A stretch of DNA of 64,000 bases from contig JAJYLB010000009.1 of the NCBI GenBank assembly GCA_021788095.1, positions 1 to 64,000 of the forward strand, given 5' to 3'. This document shows, piece after piece, positions 39,333 to 48,543 of this stretch. The DNA is from Acidobacteriota bacterium (GTDB lineage: Bacteria; Acidobacteriota; Terriglobia; Acidiferrales; UBA7541). Position numbers and translations under genes: made by a program. Numbering within the stretch: the first letter of the stretch is position 1; each line of letters starts with the position of its first letter. Below the pieces are notes generated by a model that ran no database searches, had not been told where the DNA came from, and was given only the letters and a program-made list of their open reading frames with translations.

Positions 39333-41134
39333 CAACGTTCTCCTTCTTCGCGACAGCGCTCCCTTCCCGGCAGGATGATCCCTCGCCGGGTGCGTCCGTC
39401 GACGCGCACGGAGAGAGGTGTTGCCAAGCGAACGTGGCGAATCAGGTCCGTTTCGCGCACCACCGGTTGCCGGTTCAGCCAGTCCCAATTGATTCCCCAA
39501 GGCTCCTCGTGGCGGACCATGAAATAGCTCGTGCGGAAGCTCGAGAGGTTGTGGAAGAAGTGCGAACCTTGACTCAACTCCAGGCCCATCCCAGGCAGTG
39601 TCGCTTCCACGATCGCCCGAGCGCCCGAGATCTGGCTCCACTCGACGGGAACGCCGAGCGAGGGATGCGAACTGCCCCACCGCCCGAATCCAATCAAGAG
39701 AAAGGGCCGATGCTCGTTCCGGAGCGCGCGATTGATGGCCTCCAACTGCTTTGCAATCGCGGGCGTTGCCAAAGGCGAGAATTTCTCCGGCCGCACGAAG
39801 ACGATGTCCCGAATGTCGTGTGCGGTTCCATTCCCCAAGACTCTGTCGGAGGCGACCACGGCGCGGGCGCGGGAGAGTTCCTGGGGAGGGACCTCCACCA
39901 CTTCGTCCGAAACGATCAGCGACCGGACTTGGAGGAAGCCTAAGCGGGCCCGCAGGGGCTCGCCCGGCGCGGCGCGCAACGTGATCGCGAATTCGATTTC
40001 CACGGGAGCGTGAACCGAGTTCTCCGCCGCTGCCAGGAGTCGGGAGATGAGGTCGTTGAGAGGAAACTGTCGCTGGACGAGCATGGGCGCGAAATTCAGA
40101 ATACGCGGACCGGGGGAGGCGGTGCCGGGCACGACGCGATCGCGGTCGGGGTAGTAGGTTGACGCCAGCATGTCCAGCGTGCCATCACGCTCCGCGACGC
40201 AGAGAGGGGAGCGCACCAGATATTCCGCTTCACTTGCCGGATCATAGGCCGGCGGCTTGCCCATGTTGACGGCCCAGAATTCGGTCTGCGTACCCTCGAG
40301 CATCTCTTCGACCGATGCGAAGGGAGGCGGTTTCCGGGGATACGCCGGCGAGAAGGTCCAGGCCAACCCGCCATCCACGATGGTTTTCCCCAAGCCGAGA
40401 GCCAGGCTCACCACGCCATCCTGCGGACGAGCGGGCTCCGACGCATAGTAGTTATAGGAACGCGCCACGCCCGCAACATCGGGATAAAAGCGGTCACCGT
40501 GCCTGAGTCCGACGACTTCCTGGATGATCACGGCCATTTTCTCGTCGCTGGCCGCAGCGCCACTGGGGTTGTAATCTCTCGCTTCGCGGAAATAGGTGGA
40601 GGCATAAACGAACTTGATTGCCTCCACCAGCCGCTGGAATCGCGAGTCGGCGTCGGGCTGGTTGTTCGGAATCATCTTCGTAGCGTAGACACCGGCAAAG
40701 GGTCGTCCCAGGGAGTCTTCCAACAGGCTGGAGGAGCGAACGGCCAACGGGGTGTTGACTTGCAACGTCAGCGCGCGGAGGTCCCCCAGAAGTTCCACGG
40801 GCAGGCCGGCTGTTTGGAACGCGCGGGCGATGCGCGCGTCCGGCATCTCCCGAAGCGGCAGCTCCGCTAGGCGATTCTGGGCGATGAATTGGTCGAAGCA
40901 ATCGGTAGCGATGACCGCCATGGTGGGAACACTGATCTCGACAGCGGGGAACAGGGCGGGTTTCATCTGCTGGGCGAGCAGATCCTTGATGAAGGCCAAA
41001 CCACCGGCTTTGCCTCCAAGCAAGCCCGTGCCGATTTGCGTGCAGCGGAAGGTGCCATCCCAGAACTTCCGGTCAAAGACCGGCAGTTGCGCTGGAAGAG
41101 AGTTCGAACCAGGCATTTCCATCTCGCTCGGCAC
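39332..41134 (-). CDS. PEP-synthase-like ATP-grasp domain protein
   Basis: A 600-residue protein related to the central part of the downstream gene product. It has the PPDK N-terminal domain (GGKAGGLAFIKDLLAQQMKP; AVRSSSLLEDSLGRPFAGVY) and the same C-terminal module (FLLIGFGRWGSSHPSLGVPV and LSQGSHFFHNLSSFRTSYF). It lacks GAF and nucleotidyltransferase parts and also the swivelling phosphohistidine and PEP-binding barrel, so it cannot be a complete PEP synthase or PPDK. It probably arose with its neighbour by tandem duplication. The gap of 45 bases to gdhA and the 1-base overlap with the next gene suggest one transcript. Confidence 0.83.
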   Translation of the reverse strand: MPSEMEMPGSNSLPAQLPVFDRKFWDGTFRCTQIGTGLLGGKAGGLAFIKDLLAQQMKPALFPAVEISVPTMAVIATDCFDQFIAQNRLAELPLREMPDARIARAFQTAGLPVELLGDLRALTLQVNTPLAVRSSSLLEDSLGRPFAGVYATKMIPNNQPDADSRFQRLVEAIKFVYASTYFREARDYNPSGAAASDEKMAVIIQEVVGLRHGDRFYPDVAGVARSYNYYASEPARPQDGVVSLALGLGKTIVDGGLAWTFSPAYPRKPPPFASVEEMLEGTQTEFWAVNMGKPPAYDPASEAEYLVRSPLCVAERDGTLDMLASTYYPDRDRVVPGTASPGPRILNFAPMLVQRQFPLNDLISRLLAAAENSVHAPVEIEFAITLRAAPGEPLRARLGFLQVRSLIVSDEVVEVPPQELSRARAVVASDRVLGNGTAHDIRDIVFVRPEKFSPLATPAIAKQLEAINRALRNEHRPFLLIGFGRWGSSHPSLGVPVEWSQISGARAIVEATLPGMGLELSQGSHFFHNLSSFRTSYFMVRHEEPWGINWDWLNRQPVVRETDLIRHVRLATPLSVRVDGRTRRGIILPGRERCREEGER

Positions 41135-41179
41135 CCGACCGAATCGCGTGCGGGTTCCCAGCCGACGCCAGGAGCCGGC

Positions 41180-42544
41180 CTAGACCCATCCCCGATCGTG
41201 GCACGCTTTCGCCACACGGCCAATGGCGATGGCGTAAGCGGCGTCCCGCATGTAGAGTTTTTCTCGACGGGCCAGATCGGACACCGCGCAGTAAGCCGAG
41301 GTTAGCTTCACGTCGAGTTTCCCGAGAACCTCATCCTTTTCCCAGAAGTAGTTCATGTTGCTCTGAACCTGCTCGAAGTAGCTGCAGGTGACGCCGCCGG
41401 CATTGGCCAGGAGGTCGGGGATCAGAAGGATCCCGAGCCGCTGGATACGGGCATCGGCTTCGGGCGTCGTGGGTCCATTGGCGCCTTCGGCGATGACACG
41501 GACTCGGGGATGGACTCGCGTGACGTTGTCACCCGTGATCTGGTTTTCCATCGCCGCCGGAATCAAGATGTACACATCCTGCTCGAGCCAGGCTTCTCCC
41601 GCCAGGGCTTCATAACCGAGGCTCACCGCCTTGGCACGGTTGATGCCTCCGAAGTGGTCGGTAATGGTGGCCAGTTGGGCGAGATCAATCCCTCCGGTTC
41701 TACGATAGGTGTAGGCACGTTGGTCCGCCTGGTCCCAGCAGGCTACGCCGATCACGCGTCCACCGAGGCGCTGGTAGAGCTCAATCGCGTAGCGCGCCAC
41801 ATTTCCGAATCCTTGGACGCTGGCCTGAGTCTTTTCGGGGCGCATGCCGGCTTCCTTCAGGGCCTCGCGCAAGGTGATCACGACGCCATAGCCGGTGGCT
41901 TCGGTTCGGCCGAGCGATCCCCCTAGCCCTACGGGCTTGCCGGTGATGAATCCGGGGAAATGGCCGCCGTGGATTCTTTCGAACTCGTCGAGCATCCAGA
42001 GCATGTGCTGAGCGTCGGTCATCACGTCCGGGGCCGGCACGTCGGAGACGGGGCCGACATCCCGTGCCACTTGCCGCACCCACCCCCGGCAAATCTGCTC
42101 TTGCTCTCGCGCACTCAGGTTGTGAGGATCGCAGACGACTCCACCTTTGGCGCCGCCGAGGGGGATGTCCACGACGGCGCACTTCCAAGTCATCCACATG
42201 GATAAGGCGCGAACGGTGTCGATCGTTTCCTGCGGATGGAAGCGAATGCCACCCTTGCCGGGCCCGCGAGCGTCATTGTGCTGCACGCGAAAACCTCGAA
42301 ACACCTTCACCGTTCCGTCGTCCATACGCACGGGAATGGCAAACTGGTACTCGCGAAGCGGGTAACGAAGCAACTCCCTGGTGGCCTGGTCGAGCCCAAG
42401 ATATTCCGCCACTTTGTCGAACTGGGCCTGGGCGATCTCGAAGGAGTTGTAAGCCTTGGAAGACTTCCTGGGGGGTGCGCTCAGGAGCCTATTCGAGGTC
42501 TCCGTGCCGTCCACCCTGTGTGGGGTCAATACACTCTCCCGCAT
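41180..42544 (-). CDS. gdhA: glutamate dehydrogenase (Glu/Leu/Phe/Val family)
   Basis: A 454-residue enzyme. GFRVQHNDARGPGKGGIRFH, WKCAVVDIPLGGAKGGVVCD (substrate-binding and catalytic Lys), APDVMTDAQHMLWMLDEF and the NAD(P) domain VQGFGNVARYAIELYQRLGG mark a hexameric GDH of about 420 residues, with an N-terminal extension of about 25. It interconverts glutamate and 2-oxoglutarate plus ammonium. A strong CAGGAGG lies 5 bases before the ATG. It is the first gene of the unit with the two ATP-grasp proteins, 230 bases downstream of the NtrB/NtrC-like pair. Confidence 0.95.
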   Translation of the reverse strand: MRESVLTPHRVDGTETSNRLLSAPPRKSSKAYNSFEIAQAQFDKVAEYLGLDQATRELLRYPLREYQFAIPVRMDDGTVKVFRGFRVQHNDARGPGKGGIRFHPQETIDTVRALSMWMTWKCAVVDIPLGGAKGGVVCDPHNLSAREQEQICRGWVRQVARDVGPVSDVPAPDVMTDAQHMLWMLDEFERIHGGHFPGFITGKPVGLGGSLGRTEATGYGVVITLREALKEAGMRPEKTQASVQGFGNVARYAIELYQRLGGRVIGVACWDQADQRAYTYRRTGGIDLAQLATITDHFGGINRAKAVSLGYEALAGEAWLEQDVYILIPAAMENQITGDNVTRVHPRVRVIAEGANGPTTPEADARIQRLGILLIPDLLANAGGVTCSYFEQVQSNMNYFWEKDEVLGKLDVKLTSAYCAVSDLARREKLYMRDAAYAIAIGRVAKACHDRGWV

Positions 42545-42774
42545 TGCTTCCTCCTGTTTTGCAGACTACTTCGGGAAGCGATTTGTGGCGCATGGCGAAT
42601 GGGCGAAGTGATCCCGCGGGAATCGTTCGAAGGTCTCCGCGGCATTCACCTCGGGGAGCGGGCGTCCTTTCGTGCGGGATGCAGCCAAGCATTTCGCTTT
42701 GGGGACACTCTCCAAGTTAAGCCTATTCTACTATGCGGCAGGGTAGAGCGGCTCATGAAACTGGGGGCAAGCGG
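42545..42774. promoter_or_regulatory. gap between ntrC-like gene and gdhA, probable gdh promoter region
   Basis: A 230-base leftward leader with no gene. A TAGAAT near 42735 could be a -10 element, but no good -35 partner is seen. I looked for a sigma-54 GG-N10-GC pair and found no convincing one. Confidence 0.35.
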
Positions 42775-44151
42775 TCAGGAGTCCTTGTCGGGGTCCGCGT
42801 TGTCGGGGACGCCGATTTTGGAAAGGCGGTAGCGTAGGGCGTTGCGAGAGAGGCCAAGGGAGCGGGCGGCCTGGCTCTTGTTGCCGCCGGCGCGCCGCAG
42901 CGCTTCGCGAATGATTTCATCCTCCCATTGTTCGAGCGTGACCCCTTCCGGCAGGAGCGGGGCCGGCCCGGCGTGCGCGCGGGGCGACGCGGCATCGAAG
43001 CGGATGTCGGCGGCATCGAGCGTGGCGCCGCCGGAGAACGTCACGGCGCGCTGGAGGATGTTCTCGAGTTCGCGGACGTTGCCCGGCCAGTGGTAATCGA
43101 GGAGGAGGCGAAGAGCCGCAGGGGAGAGAGCCTTCGGGGCCTGGGCCGCTTCGCGAGCGAAGCGTTCGAGAAAGAAGCGAGCGAGATCGGGAATATCCTC
43201 TTTGTGTTCTCGAAGGGGCGGGATATCGATGGCGACGACATTGAGGCGGTAATAGAGGTCTTCGCGGAATCGGCCTTCCTCGAGCGCGGCGCGCAGATCG
43301 CGGTTGGTGGCGGCGACGAGCCGCACGTCGACTTTCAACGTCTTCGTGCCGCCAAGCCGCTCGAATTCCCGCTCTTGGAGCACGCGGAGAAGCTTCACTT
43401 GGGTTGCCTGGGGCACGTCGCCAATTTCGTCGAGGAAGAGCGTGCCTTTGTTCGCCAACTCGAATTTTCCGGGTTTGCTCGAGACGGCTCCGGAGAAGGC
43501 GCCCTTCTCGTAGCCGAAGAACTCGCTTTCCAGGAGGGTCTCTGGGATGGCCGTACTGTTAATTTTGACGAACGGGCCGGCGCTACGCGGCGAGTGCTGG
43601 TGAATGGCGTGGGCGATGAGGTCTTTGCCCACACCGCTTTCCCCGCCGAGCAGTACCGTGGCGCTGGTGGCAGCGACGCGGTCAACCATGCCGAGCACCC
43701 CCTGCATCTTCTCGCTTCGCGCGACGATGTTCTCGTACCGGTAGCGCGCGCCGAGGGCCTCACGCAGCGACCGGTTCTCTTCGCGGAGCTTGGAGGCGTC
43801 CAGTTCCTTGCGCACGATCAGAACCAACTCGTCCAGGGAAAACGGTTTCAGTACGTAATCGCTGGCTCCGGCTTTCATCGCCTCGACCGCCGTTTCCACG
43901 GTTCCGAAAGCGGTCATGATTACCACCGGAAGGGAAGCGTTCGCGCGGCGCGCCGCCTGTAGAAATTCCAAACCGGTCATTCCCGGCAGGCGGAAATCGG
44001 TGACGACGAGATCGACCGGATTCTGACCGAGCAGTTTCAAGCCGGTTTCCCCGTCGCCAGCGGCAAACGTGGTAAACCCTTCCTCGCTCAGCTTGAGCTC
44101 GAGGAGGCGGCGCATCTTCGCTTCGTCCTCGACAATCAGGATGGCAGCCAT
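42775..44151 (-). CDS. NtrC-family sigma-54-dependent response regulator
   Basis: A 458-residue protein. REC domain with phospho-acceptor Asp52 (DLVVTDFRLPGMTGLEF). AAA+ domain with Walker A GESGVGKDLIAHAIH and Walker B GTLFLDEIGDV. The sigma-54 contact loop reads GAFSGA rather than the usual GAFTGA. The C-terminal Fis-type HTH is GGNKSQAARSLGLSRNALRY. It would activate sigma-54 promoters when phosphorylated by the kinase whose gene overlaps it. ATG at 44151 (ATGGCTGCC) is chosen; it lies 16 bases inside the kinase gene. The target genes are not visible, but gdhA lies directly downstream. Confidence 0.92.
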   Translation of the reverse strand: MAAILIVEDEAKMRRLLELKLSEEGFTTFAAGDGETGLKLLGQNPVDLVVTDFRLPGMTGLEFLQAARRANASLPVVIMTAFGTVETAVEAMKAGASDYVLKPFSLDELVLIVRKELDASKLREENRSLREALGARYRYENIVARSEKMQGVLGMVDRVAATSATVLLGGESGVGKDLIAHAIHQHSPRSAGPFVKINSTAIPETLLESEFFGYEKGAFSGAVSSKPGKFELANKGTLFLDEIGDVPQATQVKLLRVLQEREFERLGGTKTLKVDVRLVAATNRDLRAALEEGRFREDLYYRLNVVAIDIPPLREHKEDIPDLARFFLERFAREAAQAPKALSPAALRLLLDYHWPGNVRELENILQRAVTFSGGATLDAADIRFDAASPRAHAGPAPLLPEGVTLEQWEDEIIREALRRAGGNKSQAARSLGLSRNALRYRLSKIGVPDNADPDKDS

Positions 44152-45419
44152 GCGTGTTCTTCGTCCTCCGGAACCTTCTTGGCTACTGGCGCGCAAGGCA
44201 GAAAGATGCGGAAGCTGGCTCCGCCCTCCGGCACCGACTCCAAACGAATCAAGCCGCGATGATCGCCCACGATTTTTGCGACGATGGCCAGCCCCAGGCC
44301 CACGCCGTTCTTTTTCGACGTGACGAAAGGATTGAACACCTGTTCCCGCATCTCTTCGGGCACGCCGGGCCCGCTATCGGTGATGGCGATTTCGATTCCC
44401 GGCTGTCCCGCCGAGCCGGAGGCTGCTGCGAGGGAGAGTGCGATCTTGCCGGGCCGGCCCTCCATGGCCTGGTAGGCATTGATCATGACGTTGAGGAAGG
44501 CCTGCTCGCAAAGTTGCTCGTCTGCCTGGATCGGCGGCAAATCCCGATCGTAGCGCTTTTCGATGGTGACGCGGGCCTCGGGAAACTGCGCGCGGCTCGA
44601 TTCCGCCGCACGATCGAGGATTGCGGCCAGGCTGACCGGGCGGACCTCCAGAGACGAGGGTCTGGCGAAATCGAGGAAACGGACAATCAGGGCGTTCAGG
44701 CGATTCACTTCCGATGTGATGTAGCTCGCCATTTCCGCGGCGACGGGTTGAGCCTCACCCAGGTTACGGCCCAGCATTTCGGCCGCCCCCTTGATTACAC
44801 CCAGGGGATTACGAATTTCGTGCGCCAGCCCGGCGGAGAGCGCGCCGAGAGCGGCCAGGCGCTCGGCGTTGCGCGCCTCGGCTTGCGCTTGTTGGAGTTG
44901 GCGGTTGGATTCCGCCAGCTCCTCCGAGAGGGCCTGGTAGCGGAGCGTCTGCCGGCGGCTCTCGCCCACGAAGCGATTGACCAGAATGCCGGTGAGAAAG
45001 AAGAATAGAATGCGAATCGCGAGCGTCGCCGCGCCTTCCTCGGTGAGCAGGTATCCCGCCTGACGCGCTGGAATGAGATAAGAGGTGTAGCCGATAGCGG
45101 CGAAGGCCGTCCACGCCAGGGTCGCCCCGAGGCTGTAATACATCGCCGCCGTCACCACAGGGATGAAAAAAATCGGATAGTAGTCGCTGTTGATCGCCGC
45201 GCCACCCGTAAAATCGATGGTGTGCGCCAAGAGCAGCGTGGCCAGCAGAGTCTTGATCAAGACGCTATAGAAGCGTCCGCGACCTGGTAGCCAGGCGATC
45301 AGCCGGTTCTCGAGAAACAGGAAAATGCCGAAGCCAGCGAGGATCAACCATTTGTGGATTTCGCCGATCGGAGGCAATACACCCAAGCCGACCAACAAGG
45401 CCAGCCAGACCGATTCCAT
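44136..45419 (-). CDS. NtrB/ZraS-like membrane histidine kinase
   Basis: A 427-residue sensor kinase. About five to six membrane helices fill residues 1-170 with little periplasmic loop, so it may sense the membrane or a small molecule. A coiled coil leads to the H box LSAGLAHEIRNPLGVIKGAA. The ATPase has the N box AFLNVMINAYQAMEG, G1 ITDSGPGVPEEM and G2 GVGLGLAIVAKIVGDHRG. No PAS domain is visible. ATG at 45419 is preferred, with GTG at 45449 possible. It overlaps the NtrC-like regulator gene and should phosphorylate it. Confidence 0.9.
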   Translation of the reverse strand: MESVWLALLVGLGVLPPIGEIHKWLILAGFGIFLFLENRLIAWLPGRGRFYSVLIKTLLATLLLAHTIDFTGGAAINSDYYPIFFIPVVTAAMYYSLGATLAWTAFAAIGYTSYLIPARQAGYLLTEEGAATLAIRILFFFLTGILVNRFVGESRRQTLRYQALSEELAESNRQLQQAQAEARNAERLAALGALSAGLAHEIRNPLGVIKGAAEMLGRNLGEAQPVAAEMASYITSEVNRLNALIVRFLDFARPSSLEVRPVSLAAILDRAAESSRAQFPEARVTIEKRYDRDLPPIQADEQLCEQAFLNVMINAYQAMEGRPGKIALSLAAASGSAGQPGIEIAITDSGPGVPEEMREQVFNPFVTSKKNGVGLGLAIVAKIVGDHRGLIRLESVPEGGASFRIFLPCAPVAKKVPEDEEHAWLPS

Positions 45420-45744
45420 CCAGCCGAAGCGTGACCGTCTCGAACCCACCGCGCGCTGATTCCTCGCTGCTCAATCTAACACGGGCGGGCTGGGATTCGG
45501 AGCTTGGGGGACCACTTCTGCGTTGCCTGGGGTGTTTGCAGCCGGGCGGCATCCTCTGCCTTCGGGGGGCACGGATTTCAGGGCGGATGCCTGCCAGCCT
45601 GAGGACTGGCTACACCACCGAGGCAACGGGCGCTCGGGACGTGGGGTGTTGCGGCCCTGATTCCCTCTTCCACGGGCCCAGAGGAGTACAATAAGAACGT
45701 GACGGCGCAGATCACGGCCAAACGGACGAGTTCCGAGCTGTCCC
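45420..45744. other. divergent intergenic region
   Basis: No gene is supported. It must hold promoters for the leftward kinase gene and the rightward YkoP-like gene. A GGATGCCTGCCAGCCTGAGG block near 45578 loosely resembles the dispersed hairpin tags. AAGAACGTGACGG near 45693 has no matching frame. Confidence 0.4.
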
Positions 45745-46470
45745 ATGGAATACACCGACGCAGCACGCCACCGCATCGAACTCTTTCTGCATGGCAGGCT
45801 CGACCGAGCCGTTCTGGCTGTTGACCGGTCGCTCAGGCGGGCCAAGGGGATTTTCGAGTTTTGCGATGACGACGAGTGCATTCTTCGCATCGCTTTGATT
45901 CCTTCCGAATGTCGAATTCTGCTTCCCGACGGGGCTGCCGTTCTGCCGCGGGATCCCATCATTGACCTGCATTTCTGGAACGAGCGCTTACCGAACCTGC
46001 GCCGAGCCGGCTCGTCGCTGGCATGGGGCGTGATGTTTCGGACTCGGATGCGCGCATCGTTGCGCCTGCTCGCCGCTTACCTGGAAACCAGCCCCGAACT
46101 CGGGGAGGTGAAGGCTTGCAGGGCGCGAACGGCCTTCTTTCGTCATCGGCACATCCGCAATGTGGCGCGGCGGCTGGGCTTTGTGGAGGCCGTTCCCGAG
46201 GGATCGCTCTCGGACCAAGTGCACGAATTCCTGGAAACGTTTCTGATATTCGGGCTGGCATGGGTCTTCAATCCCGAGGCGCTGTCTGGCAAAGCTCGTC
46301 TGCCTCGGCGCGATTATTTGTGGATGTCGCGTGGAGAGCTTTTTCGGCGGTATCGGCCGGGACCCGGCGGCCCAGCCGCCTCCGTGCTCCAGGGCTGCGA
46401 GGGCGATTCGAGCGCGGCTGGCTCACCCGCCCGGTTCGCGTTCCACATGTTGCCCAGACCCCGGTCATAG
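45745..46470 (+). CDS. YkoP-like domain protein
   Basis: A 241-residue protein without signal peptide. The central part (IIDLHFWNERLPNLRRAGSS; AWGVMFRTRMRASLRLLAAY) matches the YkoP-type domain found next to or fused with polysaccharide deacetylases and hopanoid genes. The C-terminal 40 residues are Gly/Pro/Ser-rich and not conserved-looking. Function of the domain is unknown; a link to envelope lipids or glycans is inferred from the company its relatives keep. It is a single gene next to tRNA-Arg. Confidence 0.65.
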   Translation: MEYTDAARHRIELFLHGRLDRAVLAVDRSLRRAKGIFEFCDDDECILRIALIPSECRILLPDGAAVLPRDPIIDLHFWNERLPNLRRAGSSLAWGVMFRTRMRASLRLLAAYLETSPELGEVKACRARTAFFRHRHIRNVARRLGFVEAVPEGSLSDQVHEFLETFLIFGLAWVFNPEALSGKARLPRRDYLWMSRGELFRRYRPGPGGPAASVLQGCEGDSSAAGSPARFAFHMLPRPRS

Positions 46471-46519
46471 CCATGCGGGCCGGCCTGCTGAGCCGAAGCA
46501 TGCCACAGCGAGCGGAAGC

Positions 46520-46596
46520 TGGTGGGCCTGGGGAGACTCGAACTCCCGGCGCGCGGTTTAGGAAACCGCTGCTCTGTCCATCTGAGCTACAGGCCC
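46520..46596 (-). tRNA. tRNA-Arg (anticodon CCT)
   Basis: The minus strand folds as a cloverleaf. The acceptor stem GGGCCTG/CAGGCCC has discriminator A and an encoded CCA (46522-46520). The anticodon stem GCGGT/ACCGC encloses the loop TTCCTAA, giving CCT. The T arm carries GGGAGTTCGAGTCTCCC. It reads AGG codons. No integrase or attachment-like repeat was seen beside it. Confidence 0.97.
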
Positions 46597-46813
46597 TTGC
46601 CGATAGCCTAACATCGAAATGGCGTGGATGAGCATGGGTCGGAAGGCCAAGCCCTCGGCGTAAGGATCCGGGCGGAGGCTGGGCGCCACCAGCGCGACCA
46701 AGGGATTCCGGCCCTCTTCGCTCCGACCCTCTTCGCTCTTGTTGATTGATTCAAGGGGTGATAGTCTCGCAGTCGATTCCGCGTCGCGCGAAACAAGACG
46801 AAGGAGGGCGAAC
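46597..46813. other. spacer between tRNA-Arg and GYD gene
   Basis: No gene is supported. It contains the promoter side of tRNA-Arg and of the GYD gene. A small direct repeat, CTTCGCTC with CCGACCCTCTTCGCTC, occurs near 46716-46740. Confidence 0.4.
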
Positions 46814-47152
46814 ATGCAGAGATTCCTCGTCGAAGCGAGCTATACGTCGGAAGGCGTGAAAGGGTTGATGAAGGACGGAGGCAGCGGCCGCCGCGCGGCA
46901 GTCGAAGCGGCTGTGAAGGGGCTAGGCGGGAAGGTTGAAGCGATGTATTTCGCGTTCGGGGCGAGCGACGTGGTGGTGATCCTCGATATGCCCGACAATG
47001 TGGCGGCCGTGGCGCTGGCCATGGCCGTGAACGCCCCTGGCACCGTGCGGACCCGCACAACTCCTCTACTCACTCCCGAGGAGATGGACCAGGCGGCGAA
47101 GAAATCGGTGAGCTACCTCGCGCCTGGGGAGGCCGCAGGCCGCCGCAGGTAG
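46814..47152 (+). CDS. GYD domain protein
   Basis: A 112-residue cytoplasmic protein. MQRFLVEASYTSEGVKGLMK, GGKVEAMYFAFGASDVVVIL and TTPLLTPEEMDQAAKKSV follow the GYD-domain pattern (strand-helix-strand, 'G..D.....d.pd...a'). The family is of unknown function and has a dimeric alpha-beta-barrel-like fold. The start is fixed by AAGGAGGGC 4 bases upstream. No obvious operon partner. Confidence 0.85.
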   Translation: MQRFLVEASYTSEGVKGLMKDGGSGRRAAVEAAVKGLGGKVEAMYFAFGASDVVVILDMPDNVAAVALAMAVNAPGTVRTRTTPLLTPEEMDQAAKKSVSYLAPGEAAGRRR

Positions 47153-47526
47153 TGTCGCGAGGGTAGCCAAGGCTCACCGGCCGGTCCCGGGACGGGACTT
47201 GTTCCGCGGGGCGAACTCCCTTTCGTGCGGTTCTTGCGCAGCGAGCATGGCCGGACGGGCGAGTTCGGTGCGCGAGGCCCTCGTCGGGCCGAGGAATCCC
47301 TCGCAAGGCCGTTCATCCTGGCCGATTCTGTTTGACGGTCTCGTAACGCGGTTGTGCAAAAGGCGCGAGTTGCGGCCCGATCGTGAGAAGATGGGTGGGC
47401 CACGCCCTGCCGTGACCGGGACCTCGCTCGCGGACTGCGGCACGGGGAGAATGGGCCCGGAGACGAATTATCGCTCCGAACGATTTCATGCGAGACTTCG
47501 AATTCTCGGCAGGAGAAGAAAAGAAG
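47153..47526. other. intergenic region before the epimerase gene
   Basis: No gene is supported on either strand. TTTGACGG near 47330 could be a -35 element for the epimerase-gmhA-hldA cluster, but no matching -10 is convincing. Confidence 0.4.
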
Positions 47527-48543
47527 ATGACCTCAAGGCCGCGGATTTTGGTTACGGGAGCGGGCGGATTTATCGGGCATCATCTTGTGCGCCGGTTACG
47601 GAAGGACGGCTGTTGGGTGCGGGGAGTTGACTTGAAGCACCCGGAATTCGAGCCAGCGGCCGCCGATGAGTTCGAGATTCTGGACCTGCGAAAGTGGGAT
47701 AACTGCCTGGAAGCTACGCGCGGAGGGGTTGCGCAGGTCTACAGTCTGGCGGCCGACATGGGCGGCATCGGCTACATCACCTCGTACCTTGCCGATATCT
47801 TCCGGAACAATATCCTGATCAACACGCACATGCTCGAAGCCAGCCGGGTGAATGGCGTACGGCGGTTCCTCTTTTCCTCCTCGGCGTGCGTCTATCCCAG
47901 CTTCCTGCAGAAGAGTGCCGACGTCACGCCGTTGAAGGAAGACGATGCCATTCCCGCCGATCCCGAGCCGGGGTACGGTTGGGAGAAGCTGGCTACCGAG
48001 GAACTTTGCCGGTATTACCGGAAGGACCATGGTCTGGAGACGCGCGTTGTGCGGTTTCACAACGTCTACGGGCCGCTGGGAACCTACGACGGGGGAAAAG
48101 AGAAATCGCCCGCGGCCCTGTGCCGGAAGGTGGCGCTGGCGCAGAACGGCGATGAGGTCGAAATCTGGGGCGACGGGAAACAGACAAGGTCTTACATGTA
48201 TGTGGACGACTGCGTCGAGGGACTCGTGCGCTTAATGGCTTCGGAGTGCCACGAACCCCTGAATATGGGAACCGACCGGCTAGTGACGATCGACGGTTTG
48301 CTCGAAATCATATCTGGACTGGCTGGCAAGAGGTTGCACATCGCCCACGATCTTAAGAAACCGCAAGGGGTACGCGGGAGAAACAGCGACAACACTCGCC
48401 TGCGCGAGCAGTTGGGCTGGGAACCCGGGACACCGCTCGAAGACGGCTTGCGCACCACCTATCTGTGGATTGAAAAAGAGCTGGGCAAAGCGGGCCGCCT
48501 GCCGCAAAGGGGCAAGCTCCAGGAGAAGGATGCCCCGGTCTGA
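47527..48543 (+). CDS. NAD-dependent sugar-nucleotide epimerase (GDP-mannose 3,5-epimerase-like)
   Basis: A 338-residue extended SDR enzyme. The NAD loop is VTGAGGFIGHHLVRRL. YSLAADMGGIGYITSYLAD is typical of GME-type epimerases. The catalytic segments are SSSACVYPSFLQ and YGWEKLATEELCRYY. Substrate motifs VRFHNVYGPLGTYDGGKEKS and MYVDDCVEGLVRLM also match. It probably acts on GDP-mannose or a GDP/ADP-heptose, given the downstream heptose genes. ATG at 47527 has GCAGGAGAAG upstream and an NAD loop at the normal distance; the longer frame from 47488 lacks a ribosome site. Confidence 0.85.
   Translation: MTSRPRILVTGAGGFIGHHLVRRLRKDGCWVRGVDLKHPEFEPAAADEFEILDLRKWDNCLEATRGGVAQVYSLAADMGGIGYITSYLADIFRNNILINTHMLEASRVNGVRRFLFSSSACVYPSFLQKSADVTPLKEDDAIPADPEPGYGWEKLATEELCRYYRKDHGLETRVVRFHNVYGPLGTYDGGKEKSPAALCRKVALAQNGDEVEIWGDGKQTRSYMYVDDCVEGLVRLMASECHEPLNMGTDRLVTIDGLLEIISGLAGKRLHIAHDLKKPQGVRGRNSDNTRLREQLGWEPGTPLEDGLRTTYLWIEKELGKAGRLPQRGKLQEKDAPV

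Noticed and set aside
46520-46596. tRNA-Arg as an attachment site for the phage block
   Set aside because: It is more than 12 kb from the phage-like genes and no repeat of its 3' end was found near 58537-59000.
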